Positions 52,056 to 60,613 of a stretch of 64,000 nt of DNA are shown here, in pieces. Numbering within the stretch: position 1 is the first letter of the stretch; each line of letters begins with the position of its first letter. The notes under the pieces are model-generated. The model was not told the DNA's origin, searched no databases, and was given only the letters and a program-made list of their open reading frames with translations. The stretch is taken from positions 269,758 through 333,757 of the forward strand of contig CAYLPJ010000001.1 of the NCBI GenBank assembly GCA_964385465.1, written 5' to 3'. Origin of the DNA: CAYLPJ01 sp964385465. GTDB lineage: Bacteria > Planctomycetota > Phycisphaerae > SM23-33. The translations under genes and the position numbers were made by a program.

Positions 52056-52451
52056 TCACTCCTGGTGTTCGGCCGGGGGGTCCCCGGCGGCGCCGGCGGC
52101 GGTCAGGCCCTCGGCCCTGGCACGCTCGGTGAGGCGCGTGAGCTTCTCGTCGGCGGACAGCGACGCATCGTTGAGCGTCTCGGCCGTCCAAGGACGTGCG
52201 TCGTCGGTGTCGAACCCTTCGCCCAGAAGGAACGCCAGGTCGACGTAGCGGCAGAGGTCGAAGGCGTCCCGGATGCCGTAGCCGGCGGCCTTCTCGACGG
52301 CCCGCCGGACCCGCCGCCTGACGGCCGACTTGCCCATCTCGGCGTACGCGCCGGCGAACGTTCGCTCGACGTGCGCGACCAGCCGACAGATCAGGTCGTA
52401 GGCGACCGGGTCCTCGAAGGCGTCGGTATGTCGTTTGCGGATGACCAGCAT
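52056..52451 (-). CDS. Small T6SS-module protein, tandem paralogue B (131 aa)
   Basis: Paralogue of the 126-residue gene downstream (AVEKAAGYGI...DLCRYVDLAFLLGEGFDTD...WTAETLND). It starts one base after the DUF4123 stop with no clear ribosome-binding site, so translation is probably coupled to the chaperone gene. It is less acidic than its twin and has a longer tail (AAGAAGDPPAEHQE). Function unknown. Confidence 0.7.
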   Translation of the reverse strand: MLVIRKRHTDAFEDPVAYDLICRLVAHVERTFAGAYAEMGKSAVRRRVRRAVEKAAGYGIRDAFDLCRYVDLAFLLGEGFDTDDARPWTAETLNDASLSADEKLTRLTERARAEGLTAAGAAGDPPAEHQE

Positions 52452-52452
52452 G

Positions 52453-53007
52453 TTACGTCTGCGCCGTGGGCGCTCCCTTCAGTTCGGTGCTGCGTTTCCT
52501 GCACTGCTCGCCTTCCAGGCGCAGCGTGAGCATTCGGGCGGGGTCCTCGTCTTCCATCATCCAGGCGGTCACGGGGCCGAACACCTCGGCCAGCTCGTTC
52601 GGCTCGCAGGTATCGAGGAACTTCGGCAGCACGCGCGGGTCGTAGAAGCGGAAGTACATCGACGTGCCGTCCTCGTCCACGACATTGAGGACGCGGCGGC
52701 AGTGTGCCCGCGCGGTGACCAGGTTCGCCTCGGTGCGGAGGTAGACGCCCCAGTGTTCGCCCCAGCCCTCGTCGGCGAGCAGGCGTGCGAAGGCGGCCTG
52801 CTTGTGCAGCTCGACGATGTAGGGGGCGACCTCGGCCATATCCGGCTCGAGCTCGCCGGTGAAGAGGCAGAAGGACCGCGGCCCGTGCTGCCAGAGTTTC
52901 TGGGGCAGCTCGGGGACGGACGCGCCGTCGAGGACGGCGTAGACGTTGGCGTCCTCGTCGGCGAAGACCTGCTGAAGGATCGCGTTGGTGCGTGCCTCGT
53001 CGCTCAT
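52453..53007 (-). CDS. DUF4123 effector chaperone (Tap/TEC type)
   Basis: 184 residues with AAGGAG before the ATG. The pattern NVYAVLDGASVPELPQKLWQ, SFCLFTGELEPDMAEVAPYIVEL, WGVYLRTEANLVTARAHCRRVL, YFRFYDPRVLPKFLDTC fits DUF4123. That family binds effectors or VgrG C-termini and loads them on the spike. It is directly downstream of vgrG (31 bases) and upstream of the paired small proteins and metallopeptidase, the standard order for a VgrG-chaperone-effector unit. Confidence 0.88.
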   Translation of the reverse strand: MSDEARTNAILQQVFADEDANVYAVLDGASVPELPQKLWQHGPRSFCLFTGELEPDMAEVAPYIVELHKQAAFARLLADEGWGEHWGVYLRTEANLVTARAHCRRVLNVVDEDGTSMYFRFYDPRVLPKFLDTCEPNELAEVFGPVTAWMMEDEDPARMLTLRLEGEQCRKRSTELKGAPTAQT

Positions 53008-53038
53008 CGTCTGCGGCTCCTTGCTCGCCCCGCGGGCG

Positions 53039-55186
53039 TCAGTCGTCGGCGTAGGGGCATTTCTCGACCATCGGCGAGGCGTCGATGGCGGCCTTCTTGA
53101 TCGTCACCGCCTGCGTGCTATACGTCTCCGGCTTCGGCGGCTGGGGTGCCTGGGCCGGCTCGTCGACCTCGCCTTCGTTGTCATCATCGGCCGGCTTGGC
53201 GTCCTCGGCGACCTTCGGGGCCGTCGGGCTGGCCCCGCTGCCGCTCTGGGCGGACCCGCCGGAGTTGATCAGCACCACGCCGCCCTTGATGGAGGTCATC
53301 GCCGAGCCCTCCAGGTGCAGCGTGGTGGCCTTGAGCGTGATCATGGGCGCATCGAGGACCATCTTCACGTCCGACTTGAGGTGGACCTCCTGCATCCCGT
53401 GAACGGCGACCTTGCCCATCGCGCACTTGACCTGGATGTCGCCCATCGTGACCTTCAGCGACTGCGTGCCCTGGATCTCGGTGTTCTCGTCGCCGTCGAC
53501 CTTGCGATGCACGTCCGCGTCGAACTTCTCGAGGTGATCGCCCTTGACGTGAACGTGGCGGTCCTCCTCGACCAGCTCGTACTTCTTCTTCTTGACGATC
53601 AGGTGCCGGTCGTTGCCCACCCACTCCTTGGAGTTGTTCAGCACCCGCTCGTCCATGTTCTTCTGGGCGTGGATGAAGATCTGCTCCTTGTCCTTCTTGT
53701 CCTCGAAGCGTATCTCGTTCCACCCGCCCCCGCCCTTCGACGAGTTGCTCTTGACCGTCGACATCGTCGCGTTGGCGGGCAGGTCGTAGGGCACCTTCGC
53801 CGAGCCGTTGTACACCCGCCCGGTGATGATCGGGCGGTCCGGGTCGCCCTCGATGAACTCGACGATCACCTCCTGCCCGATCCGCGGCAGGAAGATCGCC
53901 CCCCACTTCTTGCCCGCCCACGGCTGGGAGACGCGTATCCAGCAGGAGCTGTTCTCGTCCGCCTTGGCGTAGCGGTCCCAGTGGAACATGACCTTCACCC
54001 GCCCGAACTCGTCGGTGTAGATCTCCTCGCCCGAGGGCCCGACCACGATCGCCGTCTGCGGGCCCTGGACGATCGGCGCGGGCGTGATCCGCCGGCTGCG
54101 GAACTTCGTGTCCGCCGGAATCGCCGTGAAGGTGCACTCGAAGCTCTGTCGGGCCGCGCCCCGCCCGGACTCCAGCTCCTCGGCCCGGGCCGTCAGCGTC
54201 ACGGCGGTGAAAAGGTACTTGCGCTTCTGGTCCTCGCGCGGCATGGTCGGTGTGGCGGGTATGTCGAGGTCGAAGGTGTACCCGGCGGAGAGGCCGCGGG
54301 AGGAGGCCCGCCCGGTGAGCACCTCGATATCGCTCTGGATCTCCTCCATGCGGACGCGCGCATAGGTGCTGCCGTCGCCGGTCTCGGTGTACTCGCCGGG
54401 GAAGTCGTAGACCTCGAAGGCCTTGCCCTTGGTCGGCAGGGCGCCGGGCTGCTTGCTGAGCAGGTCCTTCTTGGGGTTCTTGAAATCGAAGTCCTTGGTG
54501 GCGTACTTGCCCGGCTGAAACTCCTTCTCGATGTTCCATTCGCGGATGCATTCCTCCTTCCGCAGGGCGGCGGCGGAGGGGTAGTACGGAATGGTCTCGT
54601 AGCCGGGATAGGGATCGTGCCCGCCGGGGCTGTCGGTGATCATCAGCGTGTGCTTGCCGTTCTCGTGCTTCCAGTAGTAGTAGATGCCCTCCTGCTCCAT
54701 CAGGCGGCTGACGAAGGCGAAGTCGGTCTCGCGGTACTGCACGCAGTACTCCCACGTGCGGTAGGAGCCGGAGAGGCGGTCCTCGAAGTCGGTGAAGCCC
54801 CACTCCCGGAAGATGTCCTTGATGATGTCGGGGACCTTCTTGTTCTGGAAGATCCGGCAGTCCTGCGACTGGGTGAGGAACCACAGCCAGGGCACGACCG
54901 TCGCGCGGTACTGGGCCACCGTGCCGTCCCACTCCGTCTGGGAGAACCGCGAGACGTTGCCGTTGAAGTAGCGGCTCTCGCCGCTGGCCAGGTCCATCCG
55001 GACGGTGACGTTCTCGCCGATGACCTGGTCGAAGTCGATGTTCGGATCGTCGCTGCCGAGCTGGAGCGACATGCGGAACGGCCGGCCCAGCTCCTCGGTG
55101 TAGGTGAAGGCCTCCAGGTAGACCTTGTCGGTCCCCAGGGCCGTCTCCACCGCGATGTGTCGCGTTTCCGTCGAACGTGTCGCCAT
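53039..55186 (-). CDS. vgrG: T6SS spike protein VgrG (TssI)
   Basis: 715 residues with AAGGTAGGTGG before the ATG. The N-terminal gp27-like half runs to ~380. A gp5-like OB-fold follows (EFGRVKVMFHWDR, CWIRVSQPWAGKKWGAIFLPRIGQEV). Next comes the beta-helical needle with VKSNSSKGGGGWNEIRFEDKK and repeated short strands to ~640. The C-terminal ~75 residues are a Pro/Glu/Asp-rich tail ending in MVEKCPYADD, without an enzymatic domain. The tail is a plausible docking site for the DUF4123-handled cargo. No evolved toxin domain is seen. Confidence 0.95.
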   Translation of the reverse strand: MATRSTETRHIAVETALGTDKVYLEAFTYTEELGRPFRMSLQLGSDDPNIDFDQVIGENVTVRMDLASGESRYFNGNVSRFSQTEWDGTVAQYRATVVPWLWFLTQSQDCRIFQNKKVPDIIKDIFREWGFTDFEDRLSGSYRTWEYCVQYRETDFAFVSRLMEQEGIYYYWKHENGKHTLMITDSPGGHDPYPGYETIPYYPSAAALRKEECIREWNIEKEFQPGKYATKDFDFKNPKKDLLSKQPGALPTKGKAFEVYDFPGEYTETGDGSTYARVRMEEIQSDIEVLTGRASSRGLSAGYTFDLDIPATPTMPREDQKRKYLFTAVTLTARAEELESGRGAARQSFECTFTAIPADTKFRSRRITPAPIVQGPQTAIVVGPSGEEIYTDEFGRVKVMFHWDRYAKADENSSCWIRVSQPWAGKKWGAIFLPRIGQEVIVEFIEGDPDRPIITGRVYNGSAKVPYDLPANATMSTVKSNSSKGGGGWNEIRFEDKKDKEQIFIHAQKNMDERVLNNSKEWVGNDRHLIVKKKKYELVEEDRHVHVKGDHLEKFDADVHRKVDGDENTEIQGTQSLKVTMGDIQVKCAMGKVAVHGMQEVHLKSDVKMVLDAPMITLKATTLHLEGSAMTSIKGGVVLINSGGSAQSGSGASPTAPKVAEDAKPADDDNEGEVDEPAQAPQPPKPETYSTQAVTIKKAAIDASPMVEKCPYADD

Positions 55187-55231
55187 GTTCCACCTACCTT
55201 CGCTTCATCCGGCTCGCAGCCGCCGGGTGCG

Positions 55232-56236
55232 TCACTTGACGTAGTAATGCACGTCCCCGCCGCCGCCCGACGATGAGGTGCTGCTGGAAGGGAACGGGTC
55301 CACCGGGGCGACGCAGCGGGACAGGGCCCAGGTGAGCTTGACCATCGCGCCTTCGCCCAGCAGGTCCACCGCCCATACGCTGATGCTGTCCGGGTCGAAC
55401 GCGACCGCGCCGTTGATGCTCTTGACCACGCCCAGGATCCCGTCGTGGTTCGCCAGCACGGCCTGCATGAGCTTATCCAGCGGCAGTTTCGCCAGCTTGC
55501 CCGCGTCCTCGATCCACTCCCCCCAGCCCAGCCCCAGCGTCAACGCCCAGTCCATCTCCGACTGGATGTGGTTGTTCAGGCCCGCCAGCGCCGTCAGGCC
55601 CGGAACCGCCACGATGCCGACGCTGCCCTCGATCCCCCCGGACGGACCGACCTCCGCCGTGTCCATCCGGAACCAGCCCCGCTGGCTCGGATCGCTCGCC
55701 GAGACGATGTACGCCAGCAGGAAATTCGCCCCGCCGACGTACGCACACGCCCCGGCCTTGAGAAAGATGCCGATCCACAGCTCCATCTTCTCGACCGGCA
55801 CGGCCTTGGGCGTCCAGTAGCCGGCGGCGCACACGCCGCGGTCGTCGGGCGCGTACAACACCTTCCGATCGCCCGAAGCGTTCTTGTGGACGAAGGGGAA
55901 GTTGATCAGCTCGAACAGCTCGATCTTACCCGTGTCGTCCAGCAGCCAGATGCCGTCGTAGGCCACCTCCGACTGCCACGGCCCGAACAGCGGAAGGATG
56001 TTCTGCCACACCGACGCCGTCTCGCTGACGACCATCCGCCAGTTTCGCAGCGTGCCCCGGAACGAGTAGGTCGGCTTGGCCGGGTCGATCATCACCGTGA
56101 CCTGCTCGTCGCTGTCGGGGATGCCGCTGTCCTTGAGCGTCTGGGGGCACCGGGCGGTGTAGGCGTCCTGGTGCTTGTCGATCATCCGCTTGAGGAAGAC
56201 TCGAGGGTTCGCGCCGAAGGAGATCTTCACGCTCAT
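55232..56236 (-). CDS. Unknown protein at head of effector module (334 aa)
   Basis: Start taken at ATG 56236 (MSVKISFGANPRVFLKRMID). An upstream in-frame ATG at 56302 is possible but has no ribosome-binding site. It is mixed alpha/beta with a moderately hydrophobic central part (GACAYVGGANFLLAYIVSAS, GIVAVPGLTALAGLNNHIQ) and a Ser/Gly-rich tail (SSSTSSSGGGGDVHYYVK). No signal peptide and no enzyme motif. It lies between clpV and vgrG (45 bases to the vgrG start). It may be an additional effector or a structural accessory; I do not recognise the family. Confidence 0.65.
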   Translation of the reverse strand: MSVKISFGANPRVFLKRMIDKHQDAYTARCPQTLKDSGIPDSDEQVTVMIDPAKPTYSFRGTLRNWRMVVSETASVWQNILPLFGPWQSEVAYDGIWLLDDTGKIELFELINFPFVHKNASGDRKVLYAPDDRGVCAAGYWTPKAVPVEKMELWIGIFLKAGACAYVGGANFLLAYIVSASDPSQRGWFRMDTAEVGPSGGIEGSVGIVAVPGLTALAGLNNHIQSEMDWALTLGLGWGEWIEDAGKLAKLPLDKLMQAVLANHDGILGVVKSINGAVAFDPDSISVWAVDLLGEGAMVKLTWALSRCVAPVDPFPSSSTSSSGGGGDVHYYVK

Positions 56237-56322
56237 GGCCCGGCCCCGCCTTTCGCGCCGGGCCGGACAACGTCCCTTCGCCTGCGTCGAGCGGAACGAC
56301 ATGCCCGTACCGTGACCGTCAC
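56233..56322 (-). CDS. Possible 29-residue leader peptide overlapping the next start
   Basis: GTG at 56322 has GGAAAGGAG 8 bases upstream, one of the best ribosome-binding sites in the window. The frame ends in TGA overlapping the ATG of the 334-residue gene (ATGA). The peptide is very basic (ACRSARRRRRDVVRP). It could couple translation, act as a leader peptide, or be a chance ORF. Confidence 0.3.
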   Translation of the reverse strand: MTVTVRACRSARRRRRDVVRPGAKGGAGP

Positions 56323-56604
56323 CCTTGGCTCTCCTTTCCTGACCGTCGGGGCGTGGACAACCCGATCCACGCTATCGTTGTGCAACGTCGGTGCCACGCC
56401 GCCGCAACCTGCGCTGGCGACTCGGGCCAGAAGAACATAACCTACTACCCATACTGGTCCTACACGAATCGCCTCGCCGAACCGGCCCGCGGGGGCGCCC
56501 CGCCGGCGTCGAGGCGCATCGGCCCCGGCGGGGGCTTTGTTCCCGGCCTTGCTCGGCAATCGGGCAAAATCACCCACCTCGGCGGGCGCCCCGGGTCCGC
56601 CGGA
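56323..56604 (-). other. Gap between clpV and effector module
   Basis: No convincing gene. The part at about 56430-56465 is less GC-rich than its surroundings (on the - strand GACCAGTATGGGTAGTAGG) and is the likeliest place for a promoter serving the effector module. I could not fix -35/-10 boxes with confidence. The gap marks where the vgrG/effector unit joins the core T6SS genes. Confidence 0.4.
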
Positions 56605-59412
56605 TCACGCGAACGCGTAGTCGAACTCGCCGTCCTTGACTTTCACCTGGACCTTCTTGACCTCCTCGCCGGCGACGAGGCGGTTGAGGAACTCCGTGCT
56701 GATCGTCGGCAGCAGCGTGTGGGTCAGGATCGCGTCCACCATCCGCGCGCCGCTCTCGACCTCCGTGCACCGGCTGGCGATCAGGTCCTTGACCTCCTGG
56801 TCGTACTCGAACGGGATCCGGTGGTTCTCCTGGAGCCGCTTGCCGATCCGCCCGAGCTGGAGGTCGATGATCAGCCGCAGCACATCGTCGCTGATCGGGT
56901 AGAACGGGACGACCACCAGCCGCCCCAGCAGGGCCGCCGGGAACGTGGTGAGCAGCGGCTCGCGAAGGGCCTTGCTGATCCCCTCGGCCGACGGCATCAG
57001 GTCCGGGTCCTTGCACATGTCCATGATCAGGTCGCTGCCGACGTTGCTGGTCAGCAGGATGATCGTGTTCTTGAAGTCGATATCGCGGCCCTCGCCGTCC
57101 TCCATGTGCCCCTTGTCGAACACCTGGAAGAAGATCTCGTGAACGTCCGGGTGGGCCTTCTCGACCTCGTCCAGCAGGACGATGCTGTACGGGCGGCGTC
57201 GCACGGCCTCGGTCAGGACGCCGCCCTCGCCGTAGCCGACGTAGCCGGGAGGCGAGCCCTTCAGCGTCGAGACCGTGTGGGCTTCCTGGAACTCGCTCAT
57301 GTTGATCGTGATGACGTTGTCCTCGCCGCCGTAGAGCGCCTCGGCCAGCGTCAGGGCCGTCTCGGTCTTGCCCGTGCCGCTGGGGCCGACCAGCATGAAC
57401 ACGCCGATCGGGCGGTTGGGGTTGTCCAGGTTCGCACGCGAGGTCTGGATCCGCTTGGCGATCGCATCGAGGGCGTGACGCTGGCCCAGAACGCGCTGCT
57501 CCATCGTGTCCGCCAGCCGAAGCACCGCCTGGACCTCGTTGGCGACCATCTTGCCCACCGGGATGCCCGTCCAGTCCTGCACGACCGACGCGACGGCCTG
57601 GTAGTCCACCGCCGGGAGGATCAGCGGGTCCTCGCCCTGGAGCTCGTCCAGCTTCGCCTGGAGCTCCTTCAGCTCGCCCAGCAGCTTCTCCCGCTCGGCC
57701 TCGCTGAGCTGCGTTCCGGCCTGCTCGCCGGCGTCCTCGGGCTGCCCGCCCTCGGCAGCCTGCTCGTCGCCTTCCCCTTCGGCCTCGCTTTCGCTCTCGG
57801 CCGACTCCTCGGCGGGGGCGTCCTGCCCGGCCTCGGCTTCGGGATGGTCCACCTGCTCCCCGGCCTGGCGGAGCTTGTCGCGGAGGTCGAGGATCTTCGC
57901 GACGACCTCCTTCTCCTCGTCCCAGCGGGCCCGGAGTTCCTCGAGCTTCTCGCGCTCGGCCTCGAGGGCCTCGACGACCTCGCCGCGGTGCTCCTCGTGA
58001 TCCACACCGATGTTGGTCTCCCGGTCGATGATTCCCAGCTCGATCTCCAGCCCGTCGATCCGCTTCTGCGTGTCGTCGATCCGCGCCGGCGTCGAGTGCT
58101 GGCTGACCGCCACCCGGGCGCACGACGTGTCCAGCAGGCTCACCGCCTTGTCCGGAAGCTGGCGGGCGGGGATGTACCGGTGGGAGAGCTTGACGGCCGC
58201 GTCGAGGGCCTCGTCGAGGATCTGCACCTGGTGGTGCTTTTCCTGCACGCCGGCGAGCTTGCGCATCATCAGCAGGCACTTCTTCTCGTCGGGCTCGTCG
58301 ACCTTGATGACCTGGAAGCGCCGCGTCAGGGCGGGGTCCTTCTCGAAGTACTTCTTGTACTCGGCCCAGGTGGTCGCGGCGACGGTGCGAAGCGTGCCCC
58401 GGGCGAGTGCGGGCTTGAGGAGGTTGGCGGCATCGCCCTGGCCGGCGGCCCCGCCGGCGCCGACGAGTGTGTGCGCCTCGTCGATGAACAGGATGATGGG
58501 TTTCTCGCTGCCCTGGACCTCCTCGATGACCTGGCGAAGGCGGTTCTCGAACTCGCCCTTCATGCTCGCCCCGGCCTGGAGCAGGCCGAGGTCCAGCGTC
58601 AGCAGGCGGACGTCCTCGAGGCAGGGCGGGACGTCGCCGGCGGCGATCCGCTGGGCGAAGCCCTCGACCACGGCCGTCTTGCCCACGCCGGCCTCGCCGG
58701 TGAGGATGGGGTTGTTCTGCCGCCGCCGCATGAGGATGTCGACGATCTGGCGAATCTCGTTGTCGCGCCCGACGATGGGGTCCATGTCCCCCGAGCGGGC
58801 CTCCTCGGTGAGGTCCTTGCAGAACTTGTTGAGGGCCTCCTGCTTGCCCATCTGGGCCGGCGCCATCGCCTCGGACGCCTCGCCGGGGGCGGCCCCGCCG
58901 CCGACCTGCGTGCCGTCCTGGGCAGCCAGGGAATCCTCGACCGACCCGCCGACGATCTTGGCGAACTGGTCGGTCAGCTCCTCGATCTTGACCTTCTCGA
59001 ACTCCTTCGAGATGCCCAGCAGGATCGGCTTGAGCGTCTTGGTCTTCAGCAGGGCGATCACCAGGTGCCCGCTGCGCACGCGGTATTCGCCGTACAGCAG
59101 CGTCGCGTACGTCCAGCCCTGCTCGACGGCCTCCTCGAGGTGGCTGGACAGGTCCGAGATGCTCGTGGCGCCCCGCTGGAGGCGGTCCAGCGCGGCGGTG
59201 ATGTCCTTGGCCAGCCGAGACGGGTTCAACTCGAAGTGCCGCGCGATCCGGTGCAGGTCCGAGTCCTGAAGCTCGAAGATCTGCTTCAGCCAGTGCACCA
59301 GCTCCACGTACGGGTTGCCCCGAAGCTTGCAGAATACCGTCGCGCTCTCGATGGCCTTGTAACACAGGCTGTTGAGCTTTCCGAACAACGCGCTACGACT
59401 GATCTCCGCCAT
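56605..59412 (-). CDS. clpV: T6SS sheath-recycling ATPase ClpV (TssH)
   Basis: About 935 residues. The start at ATG 59412 (MAEISRSALFGKLNSL) is supported by AAAGGGAG and by the family's usual N-terminus; the frame extends 29 residues further without such support. AAA+ domain 1 has Walker A GEAGVGKTAVVEG (~240). Domain 2 has GPSGTGKTETAL (~676), followed by MSEFQEAHTVSTLKGSPPGYVGYGEGG. The middle coiled-coil contains an acidic insert of ~55 residues (~515-572, rich in Glu/Ala/Gln). It disassembles contracted TssBC sheath. It lies 157 bases after tssG. Confidence 0.94.
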   Translation of the reverse strand: MAEISRSALFGKLNSLCYKAIESATVFCKLRGNPYVELVHWLKQIFELQDSDLHRIARHFELNPSRLAKDITAALDRLQRGATSISDLSSHLEEAVEQGWTYATLLYGEYRVRSGHLVIALLKTKTLKPILLGISKEFEKVKIEELTDQFAKIVGGSVEDSLAAQDGTQVGGGAAPGEASEAMAPAQMGKQEALNKFCKDLTEEARSGDMDPIVGRDNEIRQIVDILMRRRQNNPILTGEAGVGKTAVVEGFAQRIAAGDVPPCLEDVRLLTLDLGLLQAGASMKGEFENRLRQVIEEVQGSEKPIILFIDEAHTLVGAGGAAGQGDAANLLKPALARGTLRTVAATTWAEYKKYFEKDPALTRRFQVIKVDEPDEKKCLLMMRKLAGVQEKHHQVQILDEALDAAVKLSHRYIPARQLPDKAVSLLDTSCARVAVSQHSTPARIDDTQKRIDGLEIELGIIDRETNIGVDHEEHRGEVVEALEAEREKLEELRARWDEEKEVVAKILDLRDKLRQAGEQVDHPEAEAGQDAPAEESAESESEAEGEGDEQAAEGGQPEDAGEQAGTQLSEAEREKLLGELKELQAKLDELQGEDPLILPAVDYQAVASVVQDWTGIPVGKMVANEVQAVLRLADTMEQRVLGQRHALDAIAKRIQTSRANLDNPNRPIGVFMLVGPSGTGKTETALTLAEALYGGEDNVITINMSEFQEAHTVSTLKGSPPGYVGYGEGGVLTEAVRRRPYSIVLLDEVEKAHPDVHEIFFQVFDKGHMEDGEGRDIDFKNTIILLTSNVGSDLIMDMCKDPDLMPSAEGISKALREPLLTTFPAALLGRLVVVPFYPISDDVLRLIIDLQLGRIGKRLQENHRIPFEYDQEVKDLIASRCTEVESGARMVDAILTHTLLPTISTEFLNRLVAGEEVKKVQVKVKDGEFDYAFA

Positions 59413-59569
59413 GGCCGGTCTCCCTTTCGCTCTGGTCCGTCGCCGGACGCCATGCGTCGCCGGGCCGCCCCGCCGGCGAGCGCGGCGGGCCTCGGCCATC
59501 GGGGACGCGAGGTACGTTTCGTGTGTCGGTCGCGGTCATCCCGCCGGGCCGCCCGATGCGGCCGGTGGG

Positions 59570-60613
59570 CTACAGGCCTACGGCCTGCTGGGGCTGCAGG
59601 ATGAGGTCGTCGGCGTCGTGATCCAGCGGCTCGCTGGTCAGCCACGTCGTCCAGCCGAGCTGCCCGACCCCGCCGGCGCCCATCTTCAGCGGCGGGACCT
59701 CTTCCTTTTTCAACACCAACTGCACGTCCCAGCGGAGCTCGTCGTTGAGGTACATCTTCATCCACGCCAGCAGACGACGCAAGCTGTCGCCGCCGGGAAG
59801 CATCCTGCGATACTCCTCGAAGCCCATCGGCCCGAACCGCAGGCGGAACTTCCGCTGGGCCTCCCACATCCGCGAGCCGACCAGCGCCGTCATCCCCAGC
59901 GTGCCGGTCTCGGGCGACTCGCCCAGCCGGCAGATGCAGTCGGGCGGGATGTCCATCCACTGCCCGATGAACTCCTGGAGGCTCACGGCAATGCCGTAGT
60001 AGTCGGCCAGGATCGAGCAGATGCCCTCGGGGTGGCGGGTCTGGCAGACGAGGTGCCCGGAGTAGTGCAGCTTGGCCACGTCCGGCACGGCGTCGCGGTG
60101 GCGGTAGCTGGCCATGCCCATGCCGAAGAGGCTGGCGAAGTACATGGCGAAGCGGTCGTCCTCGCCGCGCTCGTACTGGACGGTCTGCTGGTTGGCGGCC
60201 CAGGCGCGGTAGAAGAACGACACGAGGCGGTGGTGGTAGAGGTCCACGAACCGCGCCATGGCGTGGTCGTGATGGACCACCTCGCGGTTGCGGACGTACT
60301 GGGTCAGGTGCAGGGGCATGGGGCCGTTGGGCCCCAGCAGGCCCAGGAAGCTGATGTACATCCGCGGCGCCCGCGCGCCGACCTCGTAGCGGTAGGCCCG
60401 CACCGTGCTGGGCGCGAACGCCAGCGACGCCTCCTGGCAGAAGCGAAGGGCGTCCTCCACCGGACGCTTGGAGTGCCCTACCCGCGCCTTGTCGCGGCAG
60501 AGGTTCTCCAGCCGACGAACCGCCACGAAGAAGTCGAAGCCGTAGGGCTCCGCCATCAGGCGGCGCGTCAGCGCCTCTAGAGCACGTGTCTCTGTCCCAC
60601 TTTCGCCGGCCAT
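59570..60613 (-). CDS. tssG: T6SS baseplate protein TssG
   Basis: 347 residues, overlapping the end of tssF by 37 bases. The N-terminal pattern LMAEPYGFDFFVAVRRLENLC and YISFLGLLGPNGPMPLHLTQYV are TssG signatures. They are followed by the RFVDLYHHRLVSFFYRAWAANQQ block and the C-terminal RLGESPETGTLGMTALVGSRMW...KFRLRFGPM. Length is normal. TssG pairs with two TssF subunits in the baseplate wedge, which fits their overlapping genes. Confidence 0.93.
   Translation of the reverse strand: MAGESGTETRALEALTRRLMAEPYGFDFFVAVRRLENLCRDKARVGHSKRPVEDALRFCQEASLAFAPSTVRAYRYEVGARAPRMYISFLGLLGPNGPMPLHLTQYVRNREVVHHDHAMARFVDLYHHRLVSFFYRAWAANQQTVQYERGEDDRFAMYFASLFGMGMASYRHRDAVPDVAKLHYSGHLVCQTRHPEGICSILADYYGIAVSLQEFIGQWMDIPPDCICRLGESPETGTLGMTALVGSRMWEAQRKFRLRFGPMGFEEYRRMLPGGDSLRRLLAWMKMYLNDELRWDVQLVLKKEEVPPLKMGAGGVGQLGWTTWLTSEPLDHDADDLILQPQQAVGL

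Noticed and set aside
56233..56577. 114-codon - strand frame across the clpV/effector gap
   Set aside because: As a whole it has no start signal and arginine-biased composition. Only its last 29 codons have a good start and are listed as a possible leader peptide.
59413..59499. 29-residue N-terminal extension of ClpV
   Set aside because: Arg-rich and without a ribosome-binding site, whereas ATG 59412 has AAAGGGAG and the usual ClpV N-terminus.
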